From Turnera subulata (taxonomy: Eukaryota > Streptophyta > Magnoliopsida > Malpighiales > Passifloraceae), in contig JAKUCV010002423.1 of assembly GCA_028386065.3 (NCBI GenBank), positions 3,732 to 67,731 on the forward strand: DNA of 64,000 nt, in the 5' to 3' direction. The notes under the pieces were generated by a model, which made no database searches, was not told the origin of the DNA, and saw nothing but the letters and a program-made list of their open reading frames with translations. A program made the translations under genes and the position numbers. Positions within the stretch are counted from its first letter, which is position 1. Every line of letters starts with the position of its first letter. Positions 8,642 through 21,567 of the stretch are shown here, piece after piece.

Positions 8642-10279
8642 TCATATTCTATTGCAATAATGACAAATAACATTTGGATTATGCATCCTTCTAGGTTGAT
8701 AATAGTTGCTATATTGCCTATGTTTGTGCATTTTACTAACCTTGTTTTCCTTAGGTTGTACCTTAGGTTTCCTAGGTTTAATCTCATTGTTCTTCTTTTT
8801 ATGTTCATTCTTGAAACCTAGTCCATGCTTATATGATTGCAAGTTACCTAAGATAGAATTTAGGTTCTTTTGAGGGGTGTTAAATTTCTTTAGGGTTGTT
8901 TCAAGTTCATTAACTTGTTCCTTTAATGACTTACATGATGAACACTCCCTAGCTTTTGTTTCAAGTTGTTCAACTTGTTCCTTTAATGACTTACATGATG
9001 AACACTCCCTAGTTGAATTTTCTAGTTTGTTGGCACTCTTCTTTCCGTAGAATTTATTCTCTTCCTTGAGCTTTTCATTTTCATTTGACACCTTCTCCAT
9101 ATCATTTTCTAAAGTTGTAAGTTGTTTCTTTAAGCCCTTATTAATTCTCGAAGCAGAGATAAATTCACTATAAAGTTCATCAAATGCATTTTGCAATTCT
9201 TCATATGTAAAATCTTCATTTAGAGAAGTGGTACTTACCTCTTCCGGTTCTTCTTCCTTTGCCATGAGACATAGGTTGGCCGTCTCTTCTTCATCGCTGT
9301 CGGATGATTCATCGCTGGAATCACCTCCCCAAGAAATGAATCCCCTTTGCTTCTTGTAGGGCTTCTTTTCTTTTCCCTCCTTTGCCTTGGGGCACTTGGG
9401 CTTGATGTGCCCAACCTCTCCACACCCATAGCACTTGGGTGGACCGGACATCTTCCTTCCTTTCCTTTCAAATTCCTTCTTTATGAATTTGTGGAATTTA
9501 CGGATGACAAGTCCGAGTTCTTGATCGTCATTACTAGAGTCCAATTCAGTGAGCTCTTGCGTCTTGGAGGTGGAAGCTTTGAGAGCTATGTCCTTCTTCT
9601 TCGGTTCCTGCAAAGAGGGTTTAAGAATAGTAGTTTCATAGGTTAGAAGGTTACCTCTAAGACCGTCAATGGTTGTGTTTGATGTCCCGATGTTTTCATA
9701 GATTGCGTCAGCTTTAGAACGCCATTCGGGAGTGAGGCGTCTAAGGACTTTTCTGACCAAGTCCTTGTCGGAGTAGACCTTCTTGAGAGCATGAAGGTTG
9801 TTTACTATCTTGGAGAATCGATCAAACATCTCCTCAATCCTCTCATTCTCCTTCATGCGAAAGAGTTCGTATTTTGCAGTGAGGGAGTCGATTTTGGCCT
9901 CTCGAACTTGATCGGTTCCTTCGTAGGTGATCTCCAGCTTATCCCACATTTCTTTTGCGGTTGTGCAGCAAGAGATTTTCTGATAATCATCGGGGTTGAC
10001 TGCACAATATAGCATGTTGATTACTTTGGCATTGTTTTCAACCTTCGTAATGCCTGCAGCGTCATAATCCGCCTCCGTCTTTGTCACTGTGGTTTCACCA
10101 ACTTTCTTCGTCGGAATTTGCTCTTCGGTCTTCATGATTTGCCAAAGAGCATAGTTGTTGGCTTGGAGGAAGATTCTCACCCTCTCCTTCCAGTAGCTGT
10201 AGTTGGTGCCATCAAAGAGCGGTGGGCGAGTGGTTGATTGTCCTTTGAAGAGTCCTACATAATTACTTGAAGAAGCCAT
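8642..10279 (-). CDS. Copia (Sirevirus-type) Gag protein
   Basis: An open frame of 545 codons starting right after the LTR and PBS. Residues about 15-220 carry the UBN2/DUF4219 type Gag domain of plant Copia elements (FDGTNYSYWKERVRIFL near the start; AKEMWDKLEITYEG at about 108-121). A zinc knuckle CX2CX4HX4C lies at residues 283-296 (CYGCGEVGHIKPKC). An acidic Ser/Asp/Glu tract and a long coiled coil (about 360-470) follow. A second, incomplete knuckle (CHYCNRI) ends the frame at a frameshift or stop. Gag forms the virus-like particle and binds the RNA genome. The frame contains a 60-bp tandem duplication (8941 and 9001). A long intact gag beside a lost pol suggests recent or trans-mobilised activity. 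Confidence 0.85.
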   Translation of the reverse strand: MASSSNYVGLFKGQSTTRPPLFDGTNYSYWKERVRIFLQANNYALWQIMKTEEQIPTKKVGETTVTKTEADYDAAGITKVENNAKVINMLYCAVNPDDYQKISCCTTAKEMWDKLEITYEGTDQVREAKIDSLTAKYELFRMKENERIEEMFDRFSKIVNNLHALKKVYSDKDLVRKVLRRLTPEWRSKADAIYENIGTSNTTIDGLRGNLLTYETTILKPSLQEPKKKDIALKASTSKTQELTELDSSNDDQELGLVIRKFHKFIKKEFERKGRKMSGPPKCYGCGEVGHIKPKCPKAKEGKEKKPYKKQRGFISWGGDSSDESSDSDEEETANLCLMAKEEEPEEVSTTSLNEDFTYEELQNAFDELYSEFISASRINKGLKKQLTTLENDMEKVSNENEKLKEENKFYGKKSANKLENSTRECSSCKSLKEQVEQLETKARECSSCKSLKEQVNELETTLKKFNTPQKNLNSILGNLQSYKHGLGFKNEHKKKNNEIKPRKPKVQPKENKVSKMHKHRQYSNYYQPRRMHNPNVICHYCNRI

Positions 10280-10318
10280 GGGAAGTTTCTCTCAAACGGT
10301 TAAGTCTTTCAGAGAGTT

Positions 10319-10332
10319 AGGCTCCGCTACCA
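10319..10332 (-). promoter_or_regulatory. Primer-binding site of the Sirevirus-type element
   Basis: On the minus strand the 5' LTR end (..CTGACA) is followed after two bases by TGGTAGCGGAGCC, matching the initiator tRNA-Met PBS with a few changes. It fixes the orientation of the element and the LTR boundary. Confidence 0.7.
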
Positions 10333-10981
10333 ATTGTCAGAACAGGTGCCCTACGCTAGAGGGGGCGTGAATAGCGTTTTTCGGACGAAATCAAAAGCTT
10401 GCAGGAAATAAGTGCGGAATTTAAAGAATGATGGACACACCGAATTTTATACTGGTTCACACACATAACTTGTGTGGCTAATCCAGTTCTCCGAGAGACT
10501 CTCTCGAAGATTTCACTATCTAAGTTAAGCTTCCGGGTGCTTAACAAACCATTTACAAACCTAGAGTTCGTGTCACACGAACCTCTACTCACTTGCGTGA
10601 AGATACCCCACTTCAAGACTTCTCACACAGAAAGAAGACACTCTTCCTATGAATTTATTACAAGGGAACAATCCTCCCTTATGGTGTATGACTATACTGA
10701 AATCACTCAAACAAAGGCTCTCTCAAGGAGTGGATATGAGTAACAAATAAGCACTATAAAAGGCAACTCTCAATCCTCAAGGATATTGGCTCATAAAATT
10801 GTGTATGAATGAATAACGATGAATGCTTAAAATGTGGAGAGTTGATTGTGGTTAATCAGAGGTGTAAATCCTCTATTTATAACTTTGAAAACTTGTATGA
10901 CCGTTGTGGAATCAATCCAAAATACCTTTAGACAAAACAACATGGGGAGTTGAAAAAGGTTTCTGCTCAAAATGGAAAACA

Positions 10982-11892
10982 CATCGATGTTTAGACTTAG
11001 AACATCGATGTTTGGCCGGAATAAAGGAAATATTGGTACCTGTACTCGCCCTCAATTTGGAATTTGGTACCTGTACTGAAAATCCATGATTTTTGGTACC
11101 TGTACTACGCAAGATTCATGGTTTTTGGTACTTCCGGCATCGGAAGATAACCGGAGACACGTGCCAACATACGATATGCCCACGTACGGGAAAATACATG
11201 ATTTTTGGTACTTGTACTACGCAAAATTCATGGTTTTTGGTACTTCCGATGCCGGAAGTACCAAAAACCATGAATTTTGCGTAGTACAGGTACCAAAAAT
11301 CATGGATTTTCAGTACAGGTACCAAATTCCAAATTGAGGGCGAGTACAGGTACCAATATTTCCTTTATTCCATGTTTGGCCAGTAAATTTGAATTATTGG
11401 GCTAACGGTCACAAGAACATCGATGTTTACCAAGGGAACATCGATGTTTCGCCAGTAAATATGAATTATTGAGTCCAACGGTCACTAAAACATCGATGTT
11501 TACCAAGGGAACATCGATGTTTTGGAACACTGCGCCAAAACAATTAAAAGGCGAACATCATGAGAACATCGATGTTTAACTAGTGAACATCGATGTTCAT
11601 TTGGTTCGGCGAAATCAAATTAAAGTTGATCTTCATGGAAACATCGATGTTTCCTTGAAGAACATCGATGTTCGTTTGCTTCAGCGAAAACAATTTAAAA
11701 GCATCATTTGATGGAACATCGATGTCTTAAAAGTAGACATCGATGTTTTGCTGTTGCAAAATATTTTTCAAGTGTAACGGTCATGAGAGCATCGATGTTT
11801 GGGATGCCAACATCGATGTTCTGAGCTACTGCCTGTTTTTGAAAGATTGTTTGAATGCAGGAACATCGATGTCTAAAGTCTGAACATCGATG
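10982..11892. repeat. Phased array of AACATCGATGTT palindrome pairs
   Basis: CATCGATG cores start at 10982/11003, 11418/11439, 11491/11512, 11567/11588, 11642/11663, 11717/11738, 11790/11811 and 11864/11885. Spacing within every pair is 21 bp. Pairs recur at 73-76 bp; the first gap also becomes 72 bp once the MITE and its duplication are removed. 21 bp is two and about 74 bp is seven turns of B-DNA. The array lies upstream of the LTR TATA box, as expected for an enhancer. Confidence 0.9.
11018..11371. mobile_element. MITE with 10-bp target duplication, inside the LTR
   Basis: A 354-bp foldback with terminal inverted repeats of about 120 bp, starting GGAATAAAGGAAATATTGG and ending in its complement. 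It is flanked by perfect direct copies of ATGTTTGGCC (11008-11017 and 11372-11381). A TSD of 9-10 bp suggests mobilisation by a Mutator-like transposase. The inverted repeats hold several GGTACCTGTACT-like motifs. No coding sequence. Confidence 0.9.
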
Positions 11893-12157
11893 TTCATAAC
11901 TCAAAAAACATTTTTGTTATTGAAAGAATGTTATTGCATGCATGTGTAAAATTGATTTTTTTTTAGCCAATGTCTTAGAAGAATTGAGTGTTTTACCCTT
12001 GTACAGTTTAAGTTCCTAAATCTTCTTGCTTGTCACTTCAATTCTTGTGCTCTTTTCTCTTTGATTGATTTTTTTTGCTTGAAGATTGTCATTATTTGAG
12101 TCATGGTTTGTCAATATCAAAACCTGTGTATGAGACAAGGAGGCATCAGTTCTAACA

Positions 12158-12900
12158 AGGATCCTCATTTTTGACTTCCCTTATACAACTGGGAAAAGGA
12201 TACTGAATAAGCACTCTTTTGGAAGTAAGCGGGGGTTGATAGAAGAATCTTTGATCAGAAGTTCCAGTAGAAGTAGTGCATTTAATGGAAAAGGCGTGCT
12301 TGGTGGTAAAAGGCCGATTTCCCTGTTGAGACTGAGACTTAATTCGATCTTCAGAAATTTCTCGAGATATTTTTTTTACGAAGTTTTGTTATAGCATCTA
12401 TAACCGCCTCCGGTTTAGGTGGACATCCTGGCAAATAGACATCTACAGGAATTATTTTATCGACTCCCCGAACCGTTCTATAAGAATCTGTACTGAACAT
12501 CCCTCCTGTAATTGTACACGCTCCCATAGCAATAACATACTTTGGTTCAGGCATTTGCTTATATAATCTCACTAAAGAAGGAGCCATTTTCATGGTTACA
12601 GTACCGACTGTTAAAAGAAGGTCTGCTTGCCTCGGACTCGATCTTGGTACTAGTCCATAACGATCAAAGTCAAATCGTGAGCCTATTAATGAAGTAAAAT
12701 TCAATAAAACAACAACTAGTACCATAGAGAAGCGGCCATAAACTGGAGAGTCTTGACCAATTTGAAAGATCATTTGATGTAGTTGAAATAACTGAAATTG
12801 GCCTTGCTCGCTCAAGTACAGAAAACTCAATGGAATTCACAACCGTCTCAATTTGCTTTTTTTCATTATTAGTGTCGAAATATTCAAGAGCTAAGACCAT
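12158..12900 (-). pseudogene. ndhK: Plastid NADH dehydrogenase subunit K, NUPT copy
   Basis: The plastid NDH complex subunit carrying an iron-sulphur site. The start [11 protein letters not shown] is at 12900 and overlaps the ndhC stop by 10 bp, as in plastomes. The conserved core includes [26 protein letters not shown] and [17 protein letters not shown]. One extra base near 12690 (after CCFIEF) and one extra A in a homopolymer near 12370 break the frame. The C-terminal tail can be followed in another frame to about 12160, where the LTR cuts it. Confidence 0.9.
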
Positions 12901-13253
12901 TCTAATGCTCCCTTTCGCCACGCATAAACTAAACCAATAGTTAGGATAAGCACGAAAATAAAAGCTTCTAGACATACAGATATCCCCAATAGATCGACAC
13001 TCATTGCCCATGGACAGAGAAAAAGGGTTTCAACATCAAAAACAACAAAAACTAGGGCAAACAGATAATAACGGATTCGAAATTGTAACCAAGCATCGCC
13101 CATGGGTTCTATACCCGATTCATAACTAGAAAGTTTCTTAGCACTTTTGCTATTAGGGGATAAAAGCCTGGAAATGAAAAATGCTAAAATGGGAACAAAA
13201 CTTGATATTATTAGAAATGCCCAAAAAACATCATATTCGTAAAGCAGAAACAT
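12891..13253 (-). CDS. ndhC: Plastid NADH dehydrogenase subunit C, NUPT copy
   Basis: A complete 120-codon frame from [14 protein letters not shown] to RKGALEWS, the usual length of the plastid protein. It is a membrane subunit of the NDH complex with three hydrophobic segments and the conserved [13 protein letters not shown] motif. The start at 13253 is the family start; the frame is open 25 codons further upstream. It is intact here but lies in a nuclear insert with broken neighbours, so it is not expected to be expressed as plastid protein. Confidence 0.85.
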   Translation of the reverse strand: MFLLYEYDVFWAFLIISSFVPILAFFISRLLSPNSKSAKKLSSYESGIEPMGDAWLQFRIRYYLFALVFVVFDVETLFLCPWAMSVDLLGISVCLEAFIFVLILTIGLVYAWRKGALEWS

Positions 13254-16347
<3,094 letters not shown>

Positions 16348-16565
16348 CTATAACTAGTCGGCGGGGCCGAAGTTCTTTTGATTCTTCGGCCTCGCCAATT
16401 GAATAGAATCAGAAAAAGAATTGAATTCTAATACAACGTAAATTTTTGCAATTCAAAAATGAATTAGCAAATGAAAATGAAGTGGCAAAAAGCAATAAAA
16501 ATAAACTAAGATAGGGCTAAAAAATTATGAAATACCAGAGATTCCGTCTAATAGATAATCAGTTC

Positions 16566-16638
16566 TACCTACTATTGGATTTGAACCAATGACTCCCGCC
16601 GTATGAAAGCAATACTCTAACCACTGAGTTAAGTAGGT
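16566..16638 (-). tRNA. trnM-CAU: Plastid elongator tRNA-Met (CAU), NUPT copy
   Basis: On the minus strand ACCTACTTAACTCAG starts the acceptor and D arms, TTTCATA holds the CAU anticodon, and GGTTCAAATCC forms the T arm, closing with TAGTAGGT. 73 nt, all stems pair. It is adjacent to atpE, as in plastomes, and on the opposite strand. Confidence 0.9.
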
Positions 16639-16825
16639 CTTTTATCATCATATATCATCATAAAGAGAACGAAAAGGAACTCGTCACGTCGAGGGATTCT
16701 AAAAGAAATTTTCTTTCTACGCAATAACGATCCAGTAACTCAAAGAAATACGATGATGAATCATGTAATCTTTCTCTTGACAAGAACTTGTCGGCATGAT
16801 AGAATCAATATGGATCAACAGCACA

Positions 16826-17498
16826 AGGGCTATAGCTCAGTTTGGTAGAGCAACTCGTTTACACGCGCGCCAATGCTTTTTCAAAGAAGGATTTTAGGGA
16901 ATCAAAAACTTATTGGGAAGTCGATGCCTTACTCCATTACTGTGAGTAAAAAGGAGAACAATAGCTCAGCATTCGGTTAAAAGGAGGCGCCCCTCGAGGC
17001 ACTCAATCGAACCCATCGTCGATTAAAGATAGTGATAGGGTGAATATTCAGTCTATTGAATGCTAAGGATAATGAGTAGAAGGATCTCAAGAAATTTCCT
17101 TTTCGTCCGATCCTATGAACTTTAAGGTGTATGAAGTTTCATATTGGATTAGTTGAGTAAAATCAAAAAGTAAAATAAAAGCAGGACAATAGAAACTTCA
17201 TTTCACTTCGGTTAATCTAAGCCCAAAGCAAACCTACATCGGCACAACCTTCTTTGAAAGACTTTGGTAGTGCTCTCGGATCGGAATCCAAATAAGAAAT
17301 CATAGCACGCGGAGCCATCTTCTTATCTTTCTGTAAAGAAAATTTTGGTAGACTCCCTGATTCTTTCTATCAGTTAATGAAAGAGCCCAATGCAAAAAAG
17401 TGCATGTTGGGTCTCTGAAACAGTTCGAACCTTTTTTATATTAATAAGTTCAATCTGTTTTACCGAGAAGGTCTACGGTTCGAATCCGTATAGCCCTA
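16826..17498 (+). tRNA. trnV-UAC: Plastid tRNA-Val (UAC) with group II intron, NUPT copy
   Basis: The 5' exon (16826 to about 16864) is AGGGCTATAGCTCAGTTTGG.. to TTTACAC. The 3' exon (about 17463-17498) is CGAGAAGGTCTACGG, then the T arm and TAGCCCTA. The intron of about 600 bp begins GCGCGCC, as expected for the plastid trnV intron. The 5' exon has small differences from the usual plastid sequence (TTTGG, AACTCG). Probably not expressed in the nucleus. Confidence 0.88.
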
Positions 17499-17755
17499 CC
17501 TAAAAACAACAAAAAGACTAGTCTTTATTGATTCATTATTGTATTCTTTCTTGTTTGTAACGGGACACTTGCGATTCTTTGGTTCATCAAAAAAAATCAT
17601 TTTCCCAAGCTTACTCACACGAATCATTCATCAGAAAAGGGCATCTAGTTTAAATGAAAATGAAATCGATTTGAATCGCAATAGATCCAATCACGATTTT
17701 TATTCTAATTTTGCATAAACAAAGCAAATTTTCATCATTACTCTTCGTCAATTAA

Positions 17756-17890
17756 TTTCATAGGAATTTTCCGACTGTAATTCAAAAGTTAGGAATACTT
17801 CTTTTCCTTTTTTCATAGGAATTTTCCGACTTTCATCACCGTACAAATCTGTAATTCAAAAGTTAGGAATACTTCTTTTCCTTTTTTAGA
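17756..17890. repeat. Short tandem duplication in the ndhC-trnV spacer
   Basis: TTCATAGGAATTTTCCGACT followed by GTAATTCAAAAGTTAGGAAT and a C/T tract occurs twice, the second time with an 18-bp insertion between the two blocks. Such spacer duplications are common in plastid DNA. Confidence 0.75.
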
Positions 17891-17990
17891 AATTCCGCAT
17901 ATTTGCACATTTAGGATTTACATATACAACATATACCACCACATTTCTTATTATTTAGCGTTTCAAATCAAAAAAAGTTAAAAGTTATTA

Positions 17991-18446
17991 GTCTTCTAGT
18001 TTTTTCTATCTTGGTTTTTCCCTGAAAGTGTAACAACCAGATCATAGAAGAACTCAACCTCACAATCTATACTGAATACAAAATGAGGAATTATTATCCG
18101 AACCTCAAAGAAAAGTGTATCATGATAAATAACAAAGCCTCCATCAGAGAGCCAAACCCAGACCCCAACAATACAAGGATGCCATTTACTTGGTTGTTAT
18201 CTTGTTACAATCAATTGATCTACAGCACAGTACCCCAATAAAAGTTGCACTAGAGAGGTGTTCTTTATCATCAACTTTTTCAGATAACATGGAGAGAGTA
18301 CGGTGACAAGGAAATAAAATAAGAACGTTCCTCTAGGTCTTTCACCACTACAAGTTTTTATTCAAAGAAGAAACAGCAGCAAGTGACTGAAGTGACTTGC
18401 AGCACGAGAGAAGCATGAGAACATGAACAATGAGGATGAAACAGAT
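17991..18446 (-). other. 3' flank and probable 3' UTR of the complex I gene
   Basis: Between the NUPT edge and the stop codon of the complex I subunit. No ORF of note. On the minus strand this stretch follows the stop codon and is the natural place for the 3' UTR and poly(A) site; I see no single convincing signal. Confidence 0.4.
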
Positions 18447-20763
18447 TCACCAGACCTCTGGACGCAGCTCTCCACTTGCTGGGGGCATCCATCTCCCAGA
18501 ATTGTACACACTTTCACCAACTTTCCAACCAGGTACATCCTTCATTACTTCTGCTTCATATTCAAGATACTTCTTCCACTCCTTGACGAATCTAAAATAA
18601 TAGGAAAAGATCTTAGATACTATAAAATTAAGAAGGATAAACACATCAAGATGGCTCAGGGAAGAATGCTTCAAAACACCTTTCATCTTCTTCAGCTTGA
18701 AGCAAAGGAAGAATTGCTCTGCGTGAGGCATATTTCTCTTCCTTAAGAGCCCTGCATGGTGCGAATAGTTAAATAAGATAAGAGGTAGAATGAGTCAAAA
18801 AAATTCAAAGGTCTGCTAGTTTTCTATCATTGAGTATTCAGTTTATAATCACAGAGGTAAGTAGGGTATTATCTAACTATGAACACATTCTGCAGTACAT
18901 TTTTTCCTTTTCTGATGAGATCCACAGCACCAAGTAATATCAATTAACTATGTATCAGCAAGTGCTATCCAGTAACAGACTTTACACGTTATATAGCTTC
19001 AACAGACCCATTGACAGAACCATCCCAGAGGCCAATATCCCATATGATTTTCAATCAGTTGTAACCTGCATAGAGCATAAGTATAGCAGAGGTTTGGCGG
19101 GTTTGACTACTTTAGTCAGCAAGTGATTATGCAAATACCAAAATATAGGGATCAAATTTTATTTGCACCTAAAAGGAGCAAGGGACTGTGGGCACAGCTG
19201 TCCCTGCAGCATGATTCGTTCATTGGATCGGAAGAGAGGATGGCTGCACTAGAAGCTAGACTTTTCAACAAAAGACATCAAGGAAAATTATTAAATTTCC
19301 TAATTTCACATATTAAGGATCTGCACGATGAACCCCGGATGGCATTGCCCACCTAATGAATAAAAATTGTAATTGAACTATGATATAGAGGTGGGTGAGC
19401 AAAAAAGGCATTGACCTCAAACGACCACACAACGTTCAGATAATGGCATCACGAGCACCTGTTCCAATACGAACTTCACAAAAAGATCAAGCAAAAGCAA
19501 GTAGTGTAACACTTTCAACAAAGTATTTCCCTAAGCTATAAGACCTCTAAAAGAACAAAAACAACTATCTATTAATTTAGATAGTATTGAGTTCGCTCTT
19601 ATATATTAAAAGCAGTAATCTTGAGCCACAAATATTAGACTGTAATAAGTAAAACCAATTCAACGACGACTCTGTTTTATGAGTCCCTAAGCGTATTAAA
19701 GGACAAATGATACGAACAAATACAGAAACCTCCCTTAGAAATTCAGAAACCTCAATTTTTTATAACTCCATTAAAGAACATTATTGCTTCTTGGTTGCTC
19801 ACAGATGCTAGAAAAAAGTATATAGCAGAAAAAGTCGAGTTTCAAGAACCCAAGCATGGATGAAGAACGCCAGCATCGCACCATAGATTCAAACTCGTCT
19901 CACAGTTATAAACTGTTTAAACACTGCACTCGACTGCTTTAAACATCCACGAACAACATCCAAGCCACGTAACCATAAATTTAGTTTTTACTTTTGTTGG
20001 CATTTCTAAAACTTCCATTGCCCTACATTCTCGAAGAATTAGGAGTTTCGCATTCAACAAATGCCAATTGTACAAATTGGCTGAAAAGTGTATGTTGCCT
20101 AGTGTATGTTGCATAGCAGAACACTCCACATATGCGAGCTATACATGCCAGCAAACAAAATGCAAAAAAGTAATTAAAGGCATCGATCTGTACTCATGTC
20201 CGTACATGAAATCGAGCTCGAAAGTTTTTAGAAAAATGACCAAAAGGTTCGCTGCATTTTACAGGACCTCCAGAAAACAAAAATAACAAAAACCCAGGAA
20301 AGATTGTCATTTCTATTCCCAACGATAATGTCAACTAAACGCACAAAACCAGGCAATCCGTCACAACCCAGAAACCCTATTCCAAAATCTCCAACTATCC
20401 ATACAAGCAAACAACCAAAAAACACCCAATAAGAAAAACACCCAAATCAAATAAGACAACCAACCAAAACCCAGAAACCAGACAGCACCCAGAAGTATAA
20501 CCCAGATGGCAAAATCAGACAAAAAAAACAAAAGAACAAAAATTCCACCTGCGGATCTTATTGCCCTTGCCGACTTGGTACATGCCATAGGAGAAGGCCC
20601 CAAAGGCAGCGAGGAAGATGGCCATGGCGCTGGGTCCCGAGTTGGGGATCCTCCGGGCATACCGGACCGGGGCGAAACCACCCGGCGGTGGGCCGTCCTG
20701 GAGGACCGGCATGTCCTTCACGCTAACCATGCCTGGTTTGTTCCTGATCACCGCTTCCGTCAT
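18447..20763 (-). CDS. Mitochondrial complex I subunit NDUFA13/GRIM-19 (B16.6), three exons
   Basis: An intact nuclear gene for an accessory subunit of mitochondrial NADH dehydrogenase, inner membrane. Exons on minus: 20763-20549, 18751-18680 and 18591-18447 (coding, with stop). Introns of 1797 and 88 bp have GT..AG ends, and both split an Arg codon after its second base. The joined product is 143 aa, the usual length in plants. Residues 1-44 include [13 protein letters not shown] and PVRYARRIP; a single membrane helix spans about 45-63 ([13 protein letters not shown]); 73-96 is a charged helix (ALKEEKY.. to QAEEDER); the C-terminus is [26 protein letters not shown]. No disabling change is seen. 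A Copia LTR lies about 275 bp upstream of the ATG and a NUPT about 450 bp downstream of the stop. The large first intron (about 1.8 kb) holds no recognisable element. Confidence 0.95.
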
Positions 20764-21038
20764 TTTTTTTTCCCCCTCTTTTGATGTTGTTTTGGTTTTG
20801 GTGTGATTTTAAGCGGAGGTAATTAGATTTTGGCGAAGAAGACTGAATAAGTGAAGGAAGGAGGAGGAGAAATGAAGATGAACTATAGGGGGTGTAGGTC
20901 ACTGTCCTGTTAATCTATCAATGCTCTTTTTGCACCTTTTTTTTTTTTTTTTCAAAGCGTCAGAATTACCTTCATTAAACGACGAAGTATCTGGGCGAGC
21001 AGCTCCTAGAGGCCTTTTTTTTCTTTTTTTTTTTAAGG
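20764..21038 (-). promoter_or_regulatory. 5' flank of the complex I gene
   Basis: 275 bp between the start codon and an upstream LTR. It must hold the 5' UTR and core promoter unless the LTR contributes. It contains T-runs at about 20764-20771, 20938-20953 and 21015-21034 (A-runs on the gene strand) and a purine-rich stretch near 20850-20880. No clear TATA box is seen, as is usual for housekeeping genes. Confidence 0.4.
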
Positions 21039-21259
21039 TGTTATAAAAGAATGTGTGAATTTAATGTTTTAGGCTCCACCTACCTATCTACCTAGGCCAC
21101 TCCTCTTATGTTATTTTCCTATATATTGTACGAATATTGCTCCTGTCTACAATAATAAGAAAGTCCTGCTCATTGTTCTTCCTATGCTTGCTGATTCTTC
21201 TACTTCCTCTCCTTCTTCCCAGATAATTTACACAGTATTAAAACACTCAATTTTTAACA
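21039..21259 (+). mobile_element. Short Copia LTR (Ale/Retrofit-like) with PBS
   Basis: 221 bp from TGTTATAAAAGAATG to CAATTTTTAACA, followed directly by CGTTATCAGCACGA (21260-21273), the primer-binding site typical of short-LTR plant Copia elements. A TATATATTG box lies at about 21121-21129. No gag follows; the internal region is lost. It points away from the neighbouring complex I gene. Confidence 0.65.
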
Positions 21260-21567
21260 CGTTATCAGCACGACCATGTTCTAATCAACTGAGCACGGTT
21301 TTGAGACAAGAAAAACACAGTAGGAAAAAAAAAAAAAGAGAACCACCACCAGTAAGCCGACCGCGCCAGTTCCTCTCCTCTCCTCCCTGTCGCCGCCGAC
21401 GACAAGCCAACAGCCCGCGTCCTCCCTTGACCCTCGCTCGCCGCCGTCTGCAGGTCACCACCGCCACGCAGAAAGAAATCCAGAAAAAAAAAAGGAAAAG
21501 AAAACACCTCAGTACTGTTCACCCACCACCTCAACACTGTTCATGCGGAAGCATTTCGCGCCGCCGT
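21260..21567 (+). other. Transition sequence, purine- and GC-rich
   Basis: After the PBS the sequence becomes A-rich, then GC-rich (CGCCGCC-type). It ends ACTGTTCATGCGG.., similar in style to 22140-22200 within the gypsy LTR. It probably belongs to an older gypsy LTR into which the solo LTR at 21568 inserted. No supported gene. Confidence 0.35.

Larger units (their letters stand above)
2796..12157 (-). mobile_element. Rearranged Sirevirus-type Copia retrotransposon
   Basis: Order on the minus strand: 5' LTR (12157-10335), PBS, gag (10279-8642), start of pol with a protease-like DSG motif (8640-8340), a plus-strand cassette in place of the rest of pol (about 8330-5660), a palindrome array with TATA box (5640-5035), an additional decayed ORF (4942-3629), three polypurine tracts (3545-3365) and a truncated 3' LTR (3364-2796). 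Long LTRs with palindromic repeats, repeated PPTs, a coiled-coil gag with CCHC knuckle and an extra 3' ORF are traits of the plant Sirevirus lineage. No reverse transcriptase or integrase is visible, so the copy is non-autonomous. Lineage assignment is by these traits, not by a pol phylogeny. Confidence 0.75.
10335..12157 (-). repeat. 5' LTR of the Sirevirus-type element
   Basis: On the plus strand it runs from TGTCAGAACAGGTGCCC (10335) to GGCATCAGTTCTAACA (12157), so it has inverted TG..CA ends. On the minus strand the order is palindrome array (11892-10982), then TATAAATA (10881-10874), then the R/U5 part with GAGGGGGCGTGAATAGCG-like sequence. The 1823 bp include a 354-bp MITE plus its 10-bp duplication; without them the LTR is about 1459 bp. 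It abuts plastid-derived ndhK, so the element probably inserted into the NUPT; the target duplication cannot be tested because the other end is truncated. Confidence 0.85.

Noticed and set aside
11086..11337. Overlapping frames with DFWYLYY-type repeats
   Set aside because: They lie in the inverted arms of the MITE and are mirrored on both strands.
20068..20425. Short frames in the 1.8-kb intron of the complex I gene
   Set aside because: No conservation signal or domain; they fall between well-supported splice sites.
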